This document shows positions 1-5,488 of a DNA stretch of 5,605 bases, one piece after another (the stretch's first letter is position 1; each line of letters begins with the position of its first letter). The position numbers and the translations under genes are program-made. The notes under the pieces are model-generated. The model saw only the letters and a program-made list of their open reading frames with translations. It ran no database searches and was not told the DNA's origin. Source of the DNA: an uncultured Duncaniella sp. (GTDB taxonomy: Bacteria; Bacteroidota; Bacteroidia; Bacteroidales; Muribaculaceae); assembly GCF_910578445.1 (NCBI RefSeq), contig NZ_CAJTQC010000049.1, forward strand, positions 1-5,605. The letters run 5' to 3'.

Positions 1-72
1 GTAGTTAAAAAAAGTTTTAAGAATGCGTTATTTATGGACGAAGGGACTGAATCAATGATGAGGTGCTGACTG

Positions 73-1641
73 TCAGAAAGGTGCGACATCGTCGGATGTC
101 GCGCCAAGTATATCGGCAGAGCCACCGCTAAACGGACTCGGAGCGGCGAAAGAGTCTGACGAACCATCGTCGCCTGAATTCAGGCGCGATACTTTGCTTC
201 CGCTTGTCATCTCAAGCTCGCCTTCCCAGTTTTCGAAACGTGCGTAGCGCGATTTGAAACGCATCTTGACATCGTCGACGCGACCGCTACGGTGCTTGGC
301 GACGATGAATTCGGCAAGTCCTCGAATGTCGTTACCGGCAGCATCGACACCCGAACGAAGGTAATATTCCGGACGGTGGATGAAGCAGACGATGTCGGCA
401 TCCTGTTCGATCGCACCCGATTCACGAAGGTCGCTAAGCTGCGGGCGCTTGCCGTCCTTGCTGTCAGCGCCACGCGACTCAACGCTTCGGTTGAGCTGTG
501 AAAGGGCGACAATCGGGATGTTAAGTTCCTTGGCAAGCTGTTTGAGCGAACGTGAAATCATGGAGACCTCCTGTTCGCGCGAACCGAATTTCATGCCGGA
601 AGCATTCATGAGCTGAAGGTAGTCGATGATTATGAACGACACATTGTGCTCGCGCACGAGTCGACGAGCTTTCGTACGAAGTTCGAATATCGAGAGCGAT
701 GCGGTGTCGTCGATGTAGAGCGGAGCGCTGTAGAGATTTTTGACACGCGACATCAGCTGATCCCATTCCATCTGTGAAAGCTGTCCGCTCTTGATTTTTT
801 CACCCTCGATTTCGCAGGTGTTCTGAATCAGACGGTTGACAAGCTGCACATTAGACATTTCCAACGAGAATATGGCCACAGGGATATTATAGTCAACCGC
901 CATATTCTTTGCCATTGACAGCACAAACGCGGTCTTACCCATAGCGGGACGCGCAGCGATGATTATGAGGTCGCTTCGCTGCCATCCTGAGGTAAGCTTG
1001 TCAAGCTCATGATATCCTGATTCAAGTCCAGAAAGACCTGAGGTGCGGTTGGCTGCGGTCTGAATCTGCTCAATGGCGGCATTGATGACAGGGTCGATCT
1101 GGGTGACATCTTTCTTTACGTTGCGCTGCGAGATTTCAAACAGTTTACCTTCGGCTTCCTGAAGGAGGTCATCGACATCGTAGCTCTCGTCGAAAGCCTG
1201 CGCCTCAATCTGAGACGCGAATTTAATAAGTTCGCGCGCAAGATATTTCTGTGCGACTATACGAGCATGGAATTCAACGTGTGCGCCGGATGCGACACGT
1301 GAAGTAAGTTCCGAGATACGTAGAGGGCCGCCCGCACCTTCAAGTTCGCCCATCAGTCGGAGCTTCTCGGTGACAGTCAGCATGTCGATGCTTTGCTGCG
1401 AAGCACCGAGACTCTGAATGGCCGCGTATATTTTCTGATTGGCCGGTTCGTAGAATGATTCGGGTTTAAGAATGTCGCACACCACTGTATAGGCATCCTT
1501 TTCAAGCATCAGTGCTCCGAGCACGGCTTCTTCAAGGTCATTGTCGCGCGGAGGGATGCGGCCTCCATGGTCGAAGACTGAGACGTGTTGCGGTTTCTGT
1601 CGGCCTGAGCGTGAGGGATAACTGTTGGAGTCCTGTGGCAT
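73..1641 (-). CDS. dnaB: Replicative DNA helicase DnaB
   Basis: This is the hexameric helicase that unwinds DNA ahead of the replication fork and recruits DnaG primase (known for the family). The protein has 522 residues against about 470 in E. coli; the excess is a polar N-terminal extension (about 1-30) and a Gly/Ser/Asp-rich C-terminal tail (about 480-522). The DnaB N-terminal domain spans about 31-135, a linker about 150-205, and the RecA-like ATPase about 205-475. Visible motifs are Walker A ARPAMGKTA (230-238, Lys236), the SLEMS motif with the likely catalytic Glu261, Walker B FIIIDYLQL (336-344, Asp340), SQLNR (381-385), and AKHRSGR (448-454) carrying the probable arginine finger. No intein interrupts the ATPase motifs. 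The start at 1641 is supported by a TAnnTTTG promoter motif about 85 bp upstream. The protein ends in the acidic tip DDVAPF, which is unusual (see findings). It is divergent from ispE. The identification is secure. Confidence 0.97.
   Translation of the reverse strand: MPQDSNSYPSRSGRQKPQHVSVFDHGGRIPPRDNDLEEAVLGALMLEKDAYTVVCDILKPESFYEPANQKIYAAIQSLGASQQSIDMLTVTEKLRLMGELEGAGGPLRISELTSRVASGAHVEFHARIVAQKYLARELIKFASQIEAQAFDESYDVDDLLQEAEGKLFEISQRNVKKDVTQIDPVINAAIEQIQTAANRTSGLSGLESGYHELDKLTSGWQRSDLIIIAARPAMGKTAFVLSMAKNMAVDYNIPVAIFSLEMSNVQLVNRLIQNTCEIEGEKIKSGQLSQMEWDQLMSRVKNLYSAPLYIDDTASLSIFELRTKARRLVREHNVSFIIIDYLQLMNASGMKFGSREQEVSMISRSLKQLAKELNIPIVALSQLNRSVESRGADSKDGKRPQLSDLRESGAIEQDADIVCFIHRPEYYLRSGVDAAGNDIRGLAEFIVAKHRSGRVDDVKMRFKSRYARFENWEGELEMTSGSKVSRLNSGDDGSSDSFAAPSPFSGGSADILGATSDDVAPF
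80..105 (-). other. Strong hairpin in the last codons of dnaB
   Basis: Arms 80-90 and 95-105 can pair over 11 positions (8 perfect base pairs, then one G-T wobble and two more pairs) around a 4-base loop. The structure lies in dnaB codons about 513-521 and is followed on the minus strand by TTTC and the TGA stop. No run of T follows, so it is not a standard intrinsic terminator. It could act as an RNA 3' end barrier, or be a by-product of the codons used here. No other terminator for dnaB is visible in positions 1-72, where I also see no gene. Confidence 0.5.
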
Positions 1642-1724
1642 GATTGATGTCTATGGTGATTTGAGTTTGACTGTAGTGTGTGGAGGTGAGGGAGTGAGAG
1701 CGGAGTGGAGAATGTTTTCAGCTG

Positions 1725-1732
1725 CAAAGTTA
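1725..1732 (-). promoter_or_regulatory. Proximal dnaB promoter -7 element (TAACTTTG)
   Basis: Read on the minus strand this is TAACTTTG, a perfect match to the Bacteroidetes primary sigma -7 consensus TAnnTTTG. It lies 83 bp upstream of the dnaB start, which would give a leader of roughly 75 bases. I see no convincing -33 TTTG at the usual spacing of about 20 bp; the nearest is TTTC at 1749-1752, which is closer than usual. The orientation and position fit dnaB transcription. Confidence 0.6.
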
Positions 1733-1765
1733 AGGATTTTTTAGCTCCGAAATGGTGCTGTCATG

Positions 1766-1773
1766 CAAAATTA
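1766..1773 (-). promoter_or_regulatory. Distal dnaB promoter -7 element (TAATTTTG)
   Basis: A second perfect TAnnTTTG match on the minus strand lies 41 bp upstream of the first. It also points toward dnaB. No clear -33 element accompanies it. The two may be alternative start sites, or one may be a chance match in AT-rich DNA. Confidence 0.4.
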
Positions 1774-2060
1774 ACCGCTAAAATCTGTGGCATTGCTCTA
1801 AAAAGTCCGGACGTTTTATGGTCTATTAAGCTGATTATGTGAAAAATCTGTCATTCCTTTGTCTTACTCGTCAAACTCGAAATCGTTTTGCGATAACACG
1901 ATGTCTGTTAAAACCTATATTTTACCGTTAAACAGCCTCTGGGTATCACTCCAACTAACGGTCTCAGTTGTTAACTTGTCAAGATTTTCGACAGGTTATA
2001 ACTCTGCTGTCATTGTTACAGGTTCTTCCTGCCTTGGATGAACAGTTGACTGAATTATAT
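1774..2060. other. Intergenic region without a recognised gene
   Basis: This stretch lies between the dnaB promoters and the small membrane-protein gene. A 60-codon plus-strand open frame (1859-2041) is present but has a Ser/Val/Leu-rich composition with no domain, and it has no promoter that I recognise. Small dyads occur, such as GTCCGGAC at 1805-1812 and GTTATAAC at 1995-2002, but none has terminator form. I see no tRNA or other structured RNA. It may hold the 3' untranslated region of the small minus-strand gene. Confidence 0.5.
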
Positions 2061-2213
2061 TTACGTTGAAAGTTTGTCTTTAATCCAGCTCGCCAGAAAA
2101 AACACGGCGATACCCACAGGAAGGCCCACGCAAAACAAGAACGTCAAGAAACCCGGACAGGCGCAAATAACGATGAATATAATAAGTATTGCCCAAAGAA
2201 TTATTCCTATCAT
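2061..2213 (-). CDS. Small two-helix membrane protein of unknown function (50 aa)
   Basis: I do not recognise a family. The frame runs from an ATG at 2213 to a TAA at 2061 and encodes 50 residues. It begins MIGIILWAILIIFIVICA, one hydrophobic segment (about 2-18), then a CPGF turn, then a second hydrophobic segment (about 22-43) with Gly and Pro, and ends in the charged tail WIKDKLST. The first strand would insert with few flanking charges, while the Lys-rich C-terminus would be expected in the cytoplasm (inference). The upstream bases are AT-rich with no Shine-Dalgarno, as usual in this phylum, and a near-consensus -7 motif lies at 2235-2242. Its reading is far more membrane-like than expected by chance in non-coding DNA. 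The frame is short, so a chance ORF cannot be fully excluded. A similar small membrane-protein remnant lies 59 bp upstream on the same strand. Confidence 0.6.
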   Translation of the reverse strand: MIGIILWAILIIFIVICACPGFLTFLFCVGLPVGIAVFFLASWIKDKLST

Positions 2214-2234
2214 AGTTATATATTTAAGTGTTCG

Positions 2235-2242
2235 CTAAGATA
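2235..2242 (-). promoter_or_regulatory. Candidate -7 element for the 50-aa gene (TATCTTAG)
   Basis: On the minus strand TATCTTAG matches five of the six fixed positions of TAnnTTTG and sits 21 bp before the ATG at 2213. No -33 TTTG is seen at the normal distance. This is a weak candidate; the gene could instead be read from further upstream together with the remnant at 2273-2415. Confidence 0.3.
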
Positions 2243-2272
2243 CTAAAATATTTTGAATTTCGGTGAGATTTG

Positions 2273-2415
2273 TCAATAGAAATTATCCATTCCAGGCGGT
2301 GTCGCTCCGCTGTGTGTATAACTCTCAGGGATGGGCAGTTCCTCACTTATTTGACGCGCCTTCTTAATAGCCTTACCAAGCCAAGCAACGATGCAGAGGA
2401 TTGCGATAAAATCAT
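2273..2415 (-). pseudogene. Frameshifted small membrane-protein gene (about 47 aa)
   Basis: A minus-strand frame ending at a TGA (2273-2275) reads FIAILCIVAWLGKAIKKA, a hydrophobic helix with a basic flank, followed by a polar tail ending GMDNFY. This frame has no ATG, GTG or TTG start before the helix. An ATG at 2415-2413, preceded by an A-rich stretch typical of starts in this phylum, is one base out of frame: as written it gives only 22 codons (2347-2415). Adding one T to the T4 run just after it (plus-strand A run 2408-2411) would give MIFIAIL and a complete 47-residue protein. I infer a one-base deletion, either real or a sequence error. The function is unknown: one transmembrane helix plus a soluble tail. 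The same frame is open further upstream to a stop at 2483-2485, so an unusual start codon there is an alternative. Confidence 0.45.
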
Positions 2416-2438
2416 GGTTGTTTTGTTTTAATGGACGT

Positions 2439-2450
2439 AGGTCATGACCT
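2439..2450. promoter_or_regulatory. Perfect 12-bp palindrome AGGTCATGACCT, possible operator
   Basis: AGGTCATGACCT equals its own reverse complement. It lies 24-35 bp upstream of the ATG at 2415 on the minus strand and about 86 bp upstream of the ispE -7 element. That placement would suit a dimeric regulator of the small minus-strand genes. I do not recognise the motif as a known operator. Confidence 0.3.
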
Positions 2451-2457
2451 GACTGAT

Positions 2458-2478
2458 TAATGGCGATTCGAGCCGTTA
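2458..2478. repeat. Small inverted repeat
   Basis: TAATGGC (2458-2464) can pair with GCCGTTA (2472-2478) around a 7-base loop, with six Watson-Crick pairs and one wobble. No T run follows on either strand, so it is not a standard terminator. It adjoins the 12-bp palindrome, and together they mark a symmetric patch between the divergent transcription units. Confidence 0.3.
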
Positions 2479-2535
2479 TCCGTTAATGCTTTGACATTTT
2501 TATTCTCTCGGAGCAGAAAGCTCACAGTTTATATG

Positions 2536-2543
2536 TAAATTTG
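2536..2543 (+). promoter_or_regulatory. ispE promoter -7 element (TAAATTTG)
   Basis: TAAATTTG is a perfect match to the Bacteroidetes TAnnTTTG -7 consensus, 63 bp before the ispE ATG. Transcription would begin near 2550, giving a leader of roughly 55 bases that is AT-rich and has no Shine-Dalgarno. No TTTG is seen at the -33 position. Confidence 0.6.
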
Positions 2544-2606
2544 CGCCACATATTATTCATATACATAGGCAACCTTAAGATTTAAAAAGAGTTTTTACTT
2601 GTCATC

Positions 2607-3431
2607 ATGATTTTATTTCCAAATGCCAAAATCAATATCGGGCTTGACATCGTGAGCAAGCGTCCCGACGGTTATCATAATATTGAAACTGTCATGTATC
2701 CCGTCCCGTGGCGCGATGTCCTTGAGATAGTTCCCGCTAAAGGCAGCGAGACCACATTGACTGTCACAGGGCGCGAGGTTAACTGCCCGGCTGAAAAAAA
2801 TCTCGTAATGAAGGCTTATAATGCTCTTTCCGCACAAGTCGGACTGCCTCCCGTCGACATATATCTGCGCAAAATAATCCCCGACGGAGCAGGCCTTGGA
2901 GGAGGATCGGCCGATGCGGCATTTACACTTGTCGGTCTCAACAGCCTTTTCGCTCTTGGTCTTAGCGACCGCGAGCTTGCCGACATCGCTGCAGGGCTTG
3001 GCGCAGACTGTCCTTTCTTTGTCTATAACCGTCCGATGCTATGTACGGGAATCGGGACTGACTTCACCCCGGTCGACCTGAATCTTAAAGGTTATGGCAT
3101 CGTAATCGTGAAGCCGGAAGTAAGCGTCCCGACCGCTTTGGCCTATAGCCGTGTGACACCTGCTGAACCCACAGTCAAGCTTGCTGATAAAATCACGGTC
3201 TTGCCTACGCAGTGGCAGGGACAGATTAAAAATGATTTCGAGTCATCGGTTTTTCCGTCCTATCCGGAAGTCGGCAAGATTAAAGAGAAACTGATTGACC
3301 TTGGAGCAATCTATGCTTCAATGTCAGGATCGGGCTCGGCGGTCTACGGAATTTTCGAAAGTGACATTTTGTCAGAGGAACTGACAGATTGTTTCCCCGG
3401 CTGCTCGGTTTTTTCCGACAAGTTTGAATGA
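2607..3431 (+). CDS. ispE: 4-diphosphocytidyl-2-C-methyl-D-erythritol kinase
   Basis: IspE phosphorylates the 2-hydroxyl of 4-diphosphocytidyl-2-C-methylerythritol with ATP in the MEP (non-mevalonate) isoprenoid pathway in the cytoplasm. The protein has 274 residues, normal for the family. It opens with FPNAKINIGL, where Lys8 is the expected catalytic lysine, followed by KRPDGYHNIETV (18-29). The GHMP-kinase phosphate loop PDGAGLGGGSADAA lies at 92-105. LGADCPFF (131-138) supplies the expected catalytic Asp134. NDFE (209-212) and the glycine-rich MSGSGSAVYGIF (239-250) are the C-terminal GHMP motifs. All the expected active-site features are present, so it should be active. The ATG at 2607 directly precedes the conserved N-terminus, so the start is firm. 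It has its own -7 element and is divergent from dnaB. The 185-bp gap to grpE suggests that grpE has a separate promoter. Confidence 0.96.
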   Translation: MILFPNAKINIGLDIVSKRPDGYHNIETVMYPVPWRDVLEIVPAKGSETTLTVTGREVNCPAEKNLVMKAYNALSAQVGLPPVDIYLRKIIPDGAGLGGGSADAAFTLVGLNSLFALGLSDRELADIAAGLGADCPFFVYNRPMLCTGIGTDFTPVDLNLKGYGIVIVKPEVSVPTALAYSRVTPAEPTVKLADKITVLPTQWQGQIKNDFESSVFPSYPEVGKIKEKLIDLGAIYASMSGSGSAVYGIFESDILSEELTDCFPGCSVFSDKFE

Positions 3432-3433
3432 TA

Positions 3434-3467
3434 GTTCAATGTACTCCTTTTTATTGGATGATTGAAC
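3434..3467 (+). terminator. Weak inverted repeat after ispE
   Basis: GTTCAAT (3434-3440) and ATTGAAC (3461-3467) form a perfect 7-bp stem with a 20-base loop, starting 3 bp after the ispE stop. The stem is AT-rich, and no T run follows it (there is a T5 run inside the loop). It may mark the ispE 3' end but is not a standard intrinsic terminator. Confidence 0.25.
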
Positions 3468-3510
3468 GTTATCCCCTTCCGGTTGTTGTAATTTAAAATC
3501 ATTGTTGTGT

Positions 3511-3518
3511 TACCGTTG
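3511..3518 (+). promoter_or_regulatory. Candidate grpE promoter -7 element (TACCGTTG)
   Basis: TACCGTTG matches five of the six fixed positions of TAnnTTTG. TTG-containing sequence lies about 22 bp upstream (3483-3488) as a possible -33. It would give a leader of about 90 bases. Another candidate nearer the gene is TATAAT at 3580-3585 with TTGGCA at 3555-3560, but this is the proteobacterial form and its 19-bp spacing is long. No CIRCE repeat (the HrcA operator) is present in 3432-3616, so any heat-shock control is not visible here. Confidence 0.3.
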
Positions 3519-3616
3519 GCTTTTGCAGGCAAAAAAAGATGTCTGTCGAAGGCTTTGGCAACATTTTTGATAGTGATATTATAATTAGTAAATAAAGAAA
3601 AGATATAAGAAGCATT

Positions 3617-4228
3617 ATGAGCCACAAACCAAATAATCCGAAAGAAAAGAAAGAAGCTCCACAGCAGGAAGAAGCCGTCCTTGACGACGTTCAGGAAGCT
3701 TTCGACGAACAAAATTCCGTAGAAGACGAGGAAAACGATATAATCAACAAGCAGCTGTCTGATATCGATGCTCTCAACAAACAGCTTCAGGATGCGGAAG
3801 AAAAGCTTGCTAAGGAGAAGAAGGAATATCTTTTCCTTATGGCTGAATTTGATAACTTCCGCAAACGTACTGTCAAGGAGAAATCAGAGATAATCAAGAA
3901 TGCGGCTGAAAATGTCTTTAAAGGACTTCTTCCTATTGTCGACGATTTCGAACGCGGCCTTGAGGCGAGCGCCAAGTGTGACGACGCGGCGTCTGTCCGT
4001 CAGGGCATGGAGCTTATTTATCAGAAACTCGTCAAGTTTCTTGCTGCAAACGGCGTGAAGCCGATTGAAAGCAACGGCAAACCCTTTGACGAGGAATACC
4101 ACGAAGCCATTGCGATGGTTCCCGTGACTGATGAATCGCAGAAAGGAATTGTCATCGACACTCCCTCGAAAGGCTATACTATCAACGACAAAGTGCTCCG
4201 CCATGCAAAAGTGGCTGTGGGCCAATAA
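3617..4228 (+). CDS. grpE: GrpE nucleotide exchange factor of DnaK
   Basis: GrpE is a homodimer that releases ADP from DnaK and so resets the chaperone cycle. The 203-residue protein is of usual size. Residues 1-42 are a highly charged, probably disordered N-terminus. A long coiled-coil helix follows (about 43-100) with the family signature AEFDNFRKRT (76-85). The helical dimerisation region runs to about 145, with ILPI-like LLPIVDDFERGL (104-115). The C-terminal beta-wing that contacts DnaK covers about 150-203, including FDEEYHEAI (157-165) and GYTINDKVLRHAKVAV (186-201). The ATG at 3617 is preceded by A-rich sequence without a Shine-Dalgarno. dnaJ starts 17 bp after the stop, so the two are almost certainly co-transcribed. 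Confidence 0.96.
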   Translation: MSHKPNNPKEKKEAPQQEEAVLDDVQEAFDEQNSVEDEENDIINKQLSDIDALNKQLQDAEEKLAKEKKEYLFLMAEFDNFRKRTVKEKSEIIKNAAENVFKGLLPIVDDFERGLEASAKCDDAASVRQGMELIYQKLVKFLAANGVKPIESNGKPFDEEYHEAIAMVPVTDESQKGIVIDTPSKGYTINDKVLRHAKVAVGQ

Positions 4229-4245
4229 CATACCACACACTATTC

Positions 4246-5409
4246 ATGGCTAATAAAAGAGATTACTACGAAGTGCTTGGAGTCGACAAGAATGCCGATG
4301 AAAAGACCATAAAAAGCGCTTACCGTAAGAAGGCCATCCAGTATCACCCCGACAAAAATCCGGGCGACAAGGAGGCTGAGGAGAAATTCAAGGAAGCTGC
4401 CGAGGCCTACGATGTGCTCTCAAATCCGGAAAAGCGTGCGAAATACGACCAGTTCGGCCACAACATGGGCCCGCAGGGTTTCCCGGGCGGAGGTGGCGGT
4501 TTCCATGCGGGAGGCTTCTCGATGGAGGACATCTTCTCGCAGTTCGGCGACATCTTCGGAGGCGGATTCGGCAACATGGGTGGATTCGAGACCGCCGGCG
4601 GACGCACACGTCGCCGGCAGCGTAGAGGTTCTGACCTGAGAATCAAGGTCAAGATGACTCTTGCCGAGATTGCCACAGGTGTCACAAAGACACTCAAGAT
4701 TCCGACTCTTGTAAAGGATACACACTGCGACGGCACAGGCGCGAAAGACGGCAAGGCTTTCACCACATGTCCGACATGTGGTGGTTCGGGAACAGTGCTG
4801 CGTCAGCAGCAGACATTGTTTGGCCTCTCTCAGTCGGCTGTGGAATGTCCTCAGTGTAAAGGTGAGGGTAAAATCATCACTGACAAGTGTCAGTATTGCC
4901 AAGGTGAGGGCGTAGTTCGCGAAGACCGCACGGTGACATTTACAATACCGGCCGGTGTCGCAGACGGCCAGACTCTCACTGTCAAGGGACAGGGCAACGC
5001 CGCCATTCATGGCGGTGTCAACGGCGACCTGCTCGTTGTCATCGAGGAGATTAAAAACCCCGAGCTTATACGCGACGGCAACGATGTCATCTATAACCTC
5101 ATGCTCGACATCCCAACTGCCGCTCTCGGCGGATCAGTGGAAGTGCCGACAATCAACGGACGTGCACGTCTCAAGATTCCTGCCGGAACTCAGCCCGGCA
5201 AGGTGCTCCGTCTGAGAGGAAAAGGTCTCCCCTCGACAGAAGGCTATGGCACAGGCGACGAACTTATCAACGTGATGGTCTATATCCCGGAAAATCTTAC
5301 CGACGACGAAAAGAAGGCTATCGAATCTCTGCAGGGCAAACCGAATATGACCCCGAATGAATCGACCAAGAGCCGTATCTTCAGCAAGCTTAAACATATC
5401 TTCGAATAA
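4246..5409 (+). CDS. dnaJ: DnaJ (Hsp40) co-chaperone with altered first zinc motif
   Basis: DnaJ binds unfolded proteins, passes them to DnaK and stimulates DnaK ATPase. The 387-residue protein is a full-length type I DnaJ. The J-domain (about 5-70) has YHPDKNPG with the essential HPD at 34-36. A Gly/Phe-rich region follows (about 71-120) containing two DIF motifs (95-97 and 102-104). The zinc-binding region spans about 150-222. CTD I and II plus dimerisation sequences make up the remainder. Of four expected CxxCxGxG motifs, three are intact: Cys175/178, Cys201/204 and Cys215/218. The first reads DTHCDGTG, so Asp158 replaces its first cysteine while Cys161 is kept. Motifs 1 and 4 normally share one zinc, so that site has three cysteines plus Asp158 or His160 as possible ligands. 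The rest of the protein is intact, so this is a functional gene, not a decayed one. It is the second gene of a grpE-dnaJ operon closed by the terminator at 5445-5488. Confidence 0.96.
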   Translation: MANKRDYYEVLGVDKNADEKTIKSAYRKKAIQYHPDKNPGDKEAEEKFKEAAEAYDVLSNPEKRAKYDQFGHNMGPQGFPGGGGGFHAGGFSMEDIFSQFGDIFGGGFGNMGGFETAGGRTRRRQRRGSDLRIKVKMTLAEIATGVTKTLKIPTLVKDTHCDGTGAKDGKAFTTCPTCGGSGTVLRQQQTLFGLSQSAVECPQCKGEGKIITDKCQYCQGEGVVREDRTVTFTIPAGVADGQTLTVKGQGNAAIHGGVNGDLLVVIEEIKNPELIRDGNDVIYNLMLDIPTAALGGSVEVPTINGRARLKIPAGTQPGKVLRLRGKGLPSTEGYGTGDELINVMVYIPENLTDDEKKAIESLQGKPNMTPNESTKSRIFSKLKHIFE

Positions 5410-5444
5410 AGAATCCGAATCAGGTCATTCCTGACGCAGATTAT

Positions 5445-5488
5445 AAAAGCAGTGGCACGCCTACGACAGACGTGCCACTGCTTTTTTT
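5445..5488 (+). terminator. Intrinsic terminator of the grpE-dnaJ operon
   Basis: A perfect stem pairs AGCAGTGGCACG (5448-5459) with CGTGCCACTGCT (5471-5482) across an 11-base loop and can extend by three A-T pairs on the outside. Seven T bases (5482-5488) follow directly. It begins 35 bp after the dnaJ stop. A small TCAGG/CCTGA hairpin (5420-5434) precedes it. The outer A4 run could give weak activity on the other strand. Confidence 0.92.

Noticed and set aside
1..72. Part of a neighbouring gene at the left edge
   Set aside because: Only short frames are present in 72 bases, with no recognisable protein, so nothing can be claimed.
1859..2041. 60-codon plus-strand open frame in the dnaB-ispE gap
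   Set aside because: The composition is Ser/Val/Leu-rich without a hydrophobic or domain pattern, and no promoter motif precedes it.
3432..3616. Possible CIRCE/HrcA operator before grpE
   Set aside because: Neither TTAGCACTC nor GAGTGCTAA is present. The dyad TTTTGC-AG-GCAAAA at 3521-3534 has too short a centre and a different sequence.
3344..3712. 122-codon minus-strand open frame across the ispE-grpE gap
   Set aside because: It overlaps the ends of two secure genes on the other strand and reads as low-complexity Phe/Asn/Lys sequence from AT-rich DNA.
4420..5010. 196-codon minus-strand open frame inside dnaJ
   Set aside because: It lies wholly opposite conserved dnaJ coding sequence; its Cys/Thr/Arg-rich product is an antisense shadow of the zinc and Gly/Phe regions.
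4246..5409. dnaJ as a decaying gene because of the lost zinc cysteine
   Set aside because: The J-domain HPD, three intact zinc motifs, both C-terminal domains and an uninterrupted frame of normal length are all present.
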